DNA of 64,000 bases from Zonotrichia leucophrys gambelii (Eukaryota; Chordata; Aves; Passeriformes; Passerellidae): positions 15,502,599 to 15,566,598 of the forward strand of contig NC_088177.1 of assembly GCF_028769735.1 (NCBI RefSeq), read 5' to 3'. Positions 60,701 to 64,000 of this stretch are shown here, in pieces. A model generated the notes under the pieces. It was not told where the DNA came from. It did not search any database and worked only from the letters and a program-made list of their open reading frames with translations. A program made the translations under genes and the position numbers. Each line of letters begins with the position of its first letter. The first letter of the stretch is position 1.

Positions 60701-63299
60701 ACAATGCTTACCTTTCCAACACTCAGATTCTACTTAAAAATCTAGTTATTTCTTTTCTTTGGGTTTTCTGTAATGCTCCTTCCTCCCTTTTGTGACTGGG
60801 AACTTTCTGAGCAGGAATAAACGTATTTGCCTGTTATCTCTGTAAAGTGAGGATGGATTATTCTCAGTTTAGACAAACGACGTACAGAATGCAGGTGCTT
60901 AAACTGAGAACCTAGAAACAATTTTTTTTTTGAAAGTAGGTGATATTATGTAATACTTCATATGTTTAAAACACAGTTGCCATTTTAGATGCGTCTCTGA
61001 CAATCTCTTGATTTGCAACTCCAGTTGATTGGACTAGGATGTATTGAGTTTGGCACCCGGAAAATAAGAATTCCAGGTAGTAACTACTCATGCAAACGTG
61101 GCTTAGGTAACTTCATGAAGTATCATGTAATGACTGTTTGGCAGAAACAAGGATAGGAGCACTAGTTTGTTTACTTTTTAGAGCAGCATTTCAGCTTCAG
61201 GTTGAAACCAACTTATCTTTTGGTTTCTGCAGAAATGAGGCAGCATCAGGTGATGGCATCTTATCACATTTCCTGATGTGTCACCAAAGTATGTATAGTC
61301 TGTACTGAAGCAGGGATCCTGGGAAAAACTATGGTGTGGTTGTAGCATTACTATATAAGAAATTAAATATGAGAAAGGTGCAATAAGGCTGCATCAGCAG
61401 GAAGTGCTGGCATTAACACTTGCATGTGCTAGAATTTGCAGCTTTAAATTGTACTTTTAATAACGTGTGGGATCTTCTAAGGCTTTAAAATAAAAAGAAC
61501 CCACCACACGAAACAAGCTCAAATTAAAAAAAAAAACAACCAGCCATTCTGTGGCTTTGCCATTTAAGCAGATGCAAAATACTTTTTTAGAGATTGTTTT
61601 ACAGACCTCTTCCTCTCAAAGGAACATAAGGGGGGTGGGGGGAGGAATCGAGCAGAGACACTAACCCATAAAAATACTGTCCCCAGCTTTTAAGAGGGCT
61701 TACAAACACTGCCACTGGGATCTTTATAGCAGAAAGATTCAGACTGTAGTAATTGATGCTACTAGTGTAATCTGTAAGAAATGTTATATGCTACAGGTGA
61801 TTCTGAGATGTTATTTTAAGATTTCAGTATTTTGTTGGTCCTGCTGTAGTTGGCCTTACTCTGCTAGAAGTACCAGTGCTTATAATCTCTATTTCTTTTC
61901 CATAAGCTTTGCTCAATAGAAGTAACATGTGAGTCAGCAAGTGTGATGGCAGCAACTCTGGCTAATGGTGGCTTTTGTCCAATCACTGGTGAGAGAGTCC
62001 TGAGCCCCGAGGCAGTCCGGAATACCTTGAGTTTGATGCATTCCTGTGGCATGTATGACTTTTCAGGGCAGTTTGCCTTCCATGTAAGTACTTCACAGGT
62101 TTTAATTACAGCTGACCAGGAAGGTTAATTTCTGCTACTATTTTCTATGTTCTAAGGATTGCTTCCTTGTTTTGAGGCAGAAGAGAAGGTATTACATGAA
62201 TTGTTTAGAAATTGAGTGCACTGTAAGGGAAAATCTCACCAAGGATTCATGGCTCTACTAGTGTCACATACCCTAGAGCACTCTGCCTTTACTTCAGGGA
62301 ATCCTTTTCATATCAAAAGATAAATGCTGTTCCTTAGCAAGGCTGTTCATGAGAGCAACAGAAGCAACATTTCTTCATGGCTGAAGCAATCCTGCTGTAT
62401 GGGAGTCAAGGATAGCAGAAAGCCTTTGCAGACAGTTGTTTTTTCTTCAGTAACTCAAGCTCAGAAATTGACCTTATATGTGTGAAAATGGCTGTCACAC
62501 ACAGCACATGTACTGTGCTCCTGTGTTCCTTACATGTATATAATTCAAGATGGAATGTATCTTATGCTTTCAGTATTTTTTTTCAGCATTTTTAGATTTT
62601 CCTTACTGCATACACATAAAATTGATTATGGTGCATTGTGTGACATAAAAGTTGCTGCTTGGAGAGCCATGAGGATATGTGATATGTTAGTTCCTACTGA
62701 AAAAAGTAATGCCTTTGTTCAGATTGTAAACAAGTAGGTTATTGTATGATTTCACAGATACTTTCCAATTTTCTTGTGTTTTTTCGTTTTTTACCTTTTC
62801 CAGCCAAGACTTTTACAGCTTCATTCTACCACCTTGTTGCAAGCTGTTTGTGAGACATATACTTGTGTCCTACTGCTTAGTCATAATTAGTTTTTTCAAA
62901 AAAAAAATTAAATTATCTTCTTTCACAGTATTATTGGCTCACTGTATTCCTGTGAGCAAATAGTTTTATGATTGTGAACCTTGGATTGTCACAAACTGCA
63001 TCCGGTTATTGTTTATCTAAAAAGAGATAAGCTTTCCCAGCTTCAAGTGCCTTCCAGATACATGTTTTATTAATGCTACACAATAATCTTCAGGAAGATG
63101 CTGATGCATTGTGTTACAATAGTGAGGAACTATTGCAGAGGCCAGTAATTCTCTGATTATTCTGTAGGTTGGTCTTCCTGCAAAGTCTGGAGTTGCTGGT
63201 GGGATTCTTCTGGTTGTTCCTAATGTCATGGGCTTGATGTGCTGGTCACCTCCTTTGGACAAGATGGGCAACAGTGTTAAAGGAATTCACTTTTGTCAT
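30409..63299 (+). CDS. GLS: GLS, kidney-type glutaminase, mitochondrial (exons 1-13, 3' end beyond window)
   Basis: GLS hydrolyses glutamine to glutamate and ammonia in mitochondria, feeding glutamate supply and the TCA cycle. Thirteen exons join in frame to 505 codons: 30409-30752, 38826-38922, 39403-39524, 44268-44397, 45129-45208, 46823-46986, 49877-49935, 57422-57454, 57710-57768, 58844-58910, 59451-59501, 61907-62083, 63168-63299. From exon 2 on the protein is nearly identical to human GLS, with a constant offset of -14 residues. The catalytic pair is visible as QSCVKPLKY (Ser272, Lys275; human Ser286, Lys289). Tyr235, Asn321, Glu367, Asn374, Tyr400, Tyr452 and Val470 match the other substrate-pocket residues. 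The allosteric loop Leu307-Phe308-Leu309 is present. Start chosen at MMRLW because it matches the human MMRL start and has A at -3. Missing here: the last roughly 31 catalytic-domain residues and the alternative KGA or GAC C-termini. Paralogue GLS2 is less likely given the exon 2-4 match to GLS. Confidence 0.97.
31271..31364 (+). mobile_element. CR1 LINE 3' tail fragment (plus orientation)
   Basis: It runs from TGTAACCTGCCCTAGGGTGA through GGGCCCTTCCAGCCCTAAC to ATTCTGTGAT, the usual CR1 3' tail. It is about 95 bp, in the first 600 bp of GLS intron 1 and just after the CpG island. Confidence 0.75.
34542..35487 (-). mobile_element. CR1 LINE, about 950 bp of the 3' part (minus orientation)
   Basis: It starts TCATAGAATCCCAGAATAG then TTTGGGTTGGTAGAGACC, the reverse complement of a CR1 3' end. 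It extends through sequence typical of the reverse-transcriptase 3' coding region (for example GATGTCATTGCTGTGCTGAG, CTCCTCCACCAGCACCCACA, CTTTGGCAAACTTGCTGATG). Stops and indels break any ORF. It lies in GLS intron 1, antisense to the gene. Confidence 0.92.
35466..35488. repeat. 23-bp inverted repeat at the end of the intron-1 CR1
   Basis: CAATGGTCCCT and AGGGACCATTG are perfect 11-bp arms around one G. The central TCCCTGAGGGAC is part of ordinary CR1 sequence, so only the outer bases are unusual. Confidence 0.8.
35902..35922. repeat. Poly-T tract (21 T)
   Basis: Twenty-one consecutive T in GLS intron 1. Confidence 0.95.
37626..37717. repeat. 92-bp nearly perfect AT-rich palindrome in GLS intron 1
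   Basis: The left arm 37626-37666 and right arm 37677-37717 are exact reverse complements over 41 bp. The 10-nt centre holds the palindrome CATATATG (37668-37675) flanked by G and T. Only that G/T pair breaks symmetry in DNA, and it would be a G-U wobble in + strand RNA. The left arm begins with a second copy of AATAAATATGTAT; the first is at 37613-37625. Confidence 0.95.
38826..38922 (+). CDS. GLS: GLS exon 2
   Basis: The acceptor TTTTCCAG precedes 38826. The first base completes Asn115, and the exon then reads [20 protein letters not shown] and on to HKFIT, matching human GLS. This opens the N-terminal four-helix, EF-hand-like domain. The donor is GTAAGT and the exon ends in phase 0. Confidence 0.97.
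38923..39402 (+). other. GLS: GLS intron 2 (480 nt)
   Basis: GTAAGT to GTAATAG. Nothing else recognisable. Confidence 0.95.
39403..39524 (+). CDS. GLS: GLS exon 3
   Basis: It reads [20 protein letters not shown] and on to MLDKDLFKK, identical in pattern to human GLS and part of the N-terminal helical domain. The acceptor ends GTAATAG with a weak pyrimidine tract. The donor is GTAAAC. The exon ends with two bases of a Lys codon. Confidence 0.97.
39525..44267 (+). other. GLS: GLS intron 3 (4.7 kb)
   Basis: GTAAAC to TTTGCAG. AT-rich, with a TACATATA-type stretch near 40300-40380. No mobile element recognised. Confidence 0.95.
44268..44397 (+). CDS. GLS: GLS exon 4
   Basis: The acceptor is TTTGCAG. 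It reads [20 protein letters not shown] and on to [13 protein letters not shown], as in human GLS, and finishes the helical domain and linker. The donor GTAATC follows Lys231 in phase 0. Confidence 0.97.
44398..45128 (+). other. GLS: GLS intron 4 (731 nt)
   Basis: GTAATC to GTGATAG. Contains the 27-bp tandem duplication. Confidence 0.95.
45005..45056. repeat. Two-copy tandem duplication, 27-bp period
   Basis: TATAGAATAAATCAGTTG followed by (T/A)ACCTTG occurs at 45005-45029 and 45032-45056 with one mismatch, in GLS intron 4. Confidence 0.9.
45129..45208 (+). CDS. GLS: GLS exon 5
   Basis: It reads [20 protein letters not shown] then CTVDGQR and begins the glutaminase (serine-dependent beta-lactamase-like) domain. 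Tyr235 matches the human active-site Tyr249. One conservative Val-to-Leu change relative to human lies in the GVS(L)CTVDG strand. The donor is GTATAT. Confidence 0.97.
45209..46822 (+). other. GLS: GLS intron 5 (1.6 kb)
   Basis: GTATAT to TTCCCAG. One exact AP-1 heptamer at 46265. No other feature seen. Confidence 0.95.
46823..46986 (+). CDS. GLS: GLS exon 6: catalytic Ser-x-x-Lys and allosteric loop
   Basis: The acceptor is TTCCCAG. It reads [20 protein letters not shown] and continues to [12 protein letters not shown]. The catalytic serine codon is at 46863-46865 and the lysine codon at 46872-46874. LFL (residues 307-309) is the loop that forms the known allosteric inhibitor pocket at the tetramer interface in human GLS. 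Human HSTG is HSVG here. One base of Asp313 is left before the donor GTAAGA. Confidence 0.97.
46987..49876 (+). other. GLS: GLS intron 6 (2.9 kb)
   Basis: GTAAGA to TTCACAG. Very AT-rich around 47830-47960. No exon or mobile element recognised. Confidence 0.95.
49877..49935 (+). CDS. GLS: GLS exon 7
   Basis: It completes Asp313 and reads [19 protein letters not shown]. Asn321 in VNAG matches human substrate-binding Asn335. Two AG dinucleotides lie four bases apart at the acceptor (49875-49876 and 49879-49880). Only the first keeps the frame. The donor is GTAAAA. Confidence 0.97.
49936..57421 (+). other. GLS: GLS intron 7 (7.5 kb)
   Basis: GTAAAA to CTTGCAG. AT-rich unique DNA. A 10-bp inverted repeat (54298-54307 with 54312-54321) and a TG/TA-rich patch near 54815-54860 are the only structures noted. 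Confidence 0.95.
57422..57454 (+). CDS. GLS: GLS exon 8 (33-nt small exon)
   Basis: Eleven codons, [11 protein letters not shown], correspond to human [11 protein letters not shown]. The exon is flanked by a strong acceptor (CTTGCAG) and a consensus donor (GTAAGT). It is in phase 0 on both sides, so skipping would keep the frame. It follows the 7.5-kb intron 7 and is only 255 nt from exon 9. Confidence 0.95.
57710..57768 (+). CDS. GLS: GLS exon 9
   Basis: It reads [19 protein letters not shown] plus two bases of Thr, matching human [20 protein letters not shown]. The acceptor is CTGCCAG and the donor GTGAGT. Confidence 0.96.
57769..58843 (+). other. GLS: GLS intron 9 (1.1 kb)
   Basis: GTGAGT to TTTTAG, with a long T-rich tract (58810-58842) as the pyrimidine tract. 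Confidence 0.95.
58844..58910 (+). CDS. GLS: GLS exon 10
   Basis: It completes Thr363 and reads [20 protein letters not shown] then KK. Glu367 and Asn374 match human active-site Glu381 and Asn388. A long T-rich tract precedes the acceptor TTTTAG. The donor GTTACT is unusually weak; it is placed there because the next exon continues in frame with CFPEG. Confidence 0.95.
58911..59450 (+). other. GLS: GLS intron 10 (540 nt)
   Basis: Weak donor GTTACT, acceptor CCTCAG. Nothing else recognised. Confidence 0.92.
59451..59501 (+). CDS. GLS: GLS exon 11
   Basis: It reads [17 protein letters not shown] (17 codons). Tyr400 equals human Tyr414. Human has Gly where this protein has Ala395. The acceptor is CCTCAG and the donor GTAACT. 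Confidence 0.96.
59502..61906 (+). other. GLS: GLS intron 11 (2.4 kb)
   Basis: GTAACT to CATAAG. Includes the G-rich run at 61630-61645 (two G6 blocks). No exon recognised. Confidence 0.95.
61907..62083 (+). CDS. GLS: GLS exon 12
   Basis: Fifty-nine codons from [20 protein letters not shown] to [11 protein letters not shown], identical in the parts compared with human GLS. Tyr452 in GMYDFSG matches human Tyr466, which contacts the catalytic serine region. The acceptor is CATAAG and the donor GTAAGT. Confidence 0.97.
62084..63167 (+). other. GLS: GLS intron 12 (1.1 kb)
   Basis: GTAAGT to CTGTAG. Nothing else recognised. Retention would add about 15 codons before a stop near 62126. Confidence 0.95.
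63168..63299 (+). CDS. GLS: GLS exon 13
   Basis: Forty-four codons from [20 protein letters not shown] to [12 protein letters not shown]. Val470 matches human Val484 in the substrate pocket. Human MGMMCW is MGLMCW here. The donor GTAAGC follows His505. The next expected exon (DLVSLCNFHNY...) was looked for up to 64000 and not found, so it lies outside. Confidence 0.97.
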
Positions 63300-64000
63300 G
63301 TAAGCACCATTGCCCTTGGGGTTTGGGTTTGTTTTCTGGGTTTTTTTTGCTTTTGCAGCTGATGTTTACTGAGCTTTAGTTGGCATAGCTGAGATCTAAG
63401 TGAATTAAATAGTGATTTCTGATTGTTCCCTACATAGCAAGTTTCATCTGGTCCAAGGGTGAAAGTCTAAGAATAGATGTTTGCTTTTTAGTAGTAAATA
63501 GCACTTGATTTCAGTGAGCACTGAAGTATGATGCCAGAAGCACTGGAGAAATTGTTGTGAAAAAGCTTTGAGAAGGAACACTTCATAGGGAAATGAAAGT
63601 GCTGGACTCCAGTATATTGCATTAAAACTCTAGAGCTCTATTTATAGACTTTTTTCCCTCTCTTGTCATAAAGTGCAGTTTTCAAAACACTGGAAATGCA
63701 AATCTTATTTCATTGTAATAAAAGAAAAAAGACTGTAATGAAATACTTCCATCCTGATGTATTTTTAAACTAATTTTTGTAAACCATCTGACAAAAGATG
63801 TCTTCATAGATGATACCCAGATGTTGGGCAAACTCTTCTATGCTTCATGTTGAGCCAGTGAAAGAACTGTGGATAGTCTGCTGATAGGAGCATTAGAAGA
63901 AGGAGAGATTTTGGGGAGGACTTAGTAATGATTATTTAAGGTGTTTTGTGGGAGAGGAGAATGTAAAAAATTTCTTCCTTTTTTCTCCCTAAAACTGCCT
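63300..64000 (+). other. GLS: GLS intron 13, 5' part
   Basis: It begins GTAAGC and runs to the end of the window. No match to the next GLS exon was seen. Confidence 0.9.

Noticed and set aside
63300..64000. Search for GLS exon 14 or the alternative GAC last exon
   Set aside because: No sequence encoding the expected residues was found before the window ends.
1..64000. CRISPR arrays, bacterial operons, tRNA or rRNA genes, endogenous retroviruses
   Set aside because: No regular spaced repeats, no cloverleaf or rRNA signature noticed, and no retroviral LTR or gag/pol segments recognised. The DNA is ordinary vertebrate sequence.

Overview
The window is vertebrate nuclear DNA and looks avian. 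It has one long gene with GT-AG introns, a CpG-island promoter, and several truncated CR1 LINEs of the kind that dominate bird genomes. The species cannot be named from this stretch. No bacterial, viral or CRISPR-type system was seen.

The only protein-coding gene I can support is GLS (kidney-type glutaminase), on the + strand. Thirteen exons were located by matching translated segments to the known GLS protein. They run from the start codon at 30409 to 63299 and splice in frame into 505 codons. They cover the mitochondrial presequence, the N-terminal helical domain and nearly all of the serine-dependent glutaminase domain. The window ends in intron 13, so the exon that closes the catalytic domain and the alternative KGA (ankyrin) or GAC tails lie beyond it.

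Layout: 1-29700 is an intergenic or distal regulatory stretch with no convincing exon. It holds a small GC-rich island near 1310-1430 with EGR and AP-1 motifs, poly-T tracts, an AT microsatellite and one minus-strand CR1. A plus-strand CR1 3' end (29720-29947) lies just before the GLS CpG island (about 30000-31130), which contains two CCAAT boxes, a CRE-like site and exon 1. A second plus-strand CR1 tail follows at 31271. Intron 1 (8.1 kb) carries a long minus-strand CR1 and a 92-bp nearly perfect palindrome. Exons 2-7 lie between 38.8 and 49.9 kb. A 7.5-kb intron 7 leads to the 33-nt exon 8, and exons 9-13 follow between 57.7 and 63.3 kb.

The most notable non-genic observations are the intron-1 palindrome, the EGR/AP-1 cluster at the left end, and an apparent excess of exact AP-1 heptamers in the 30 kb upstream of GLS. 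None of these amounts to a demonstrated new system.
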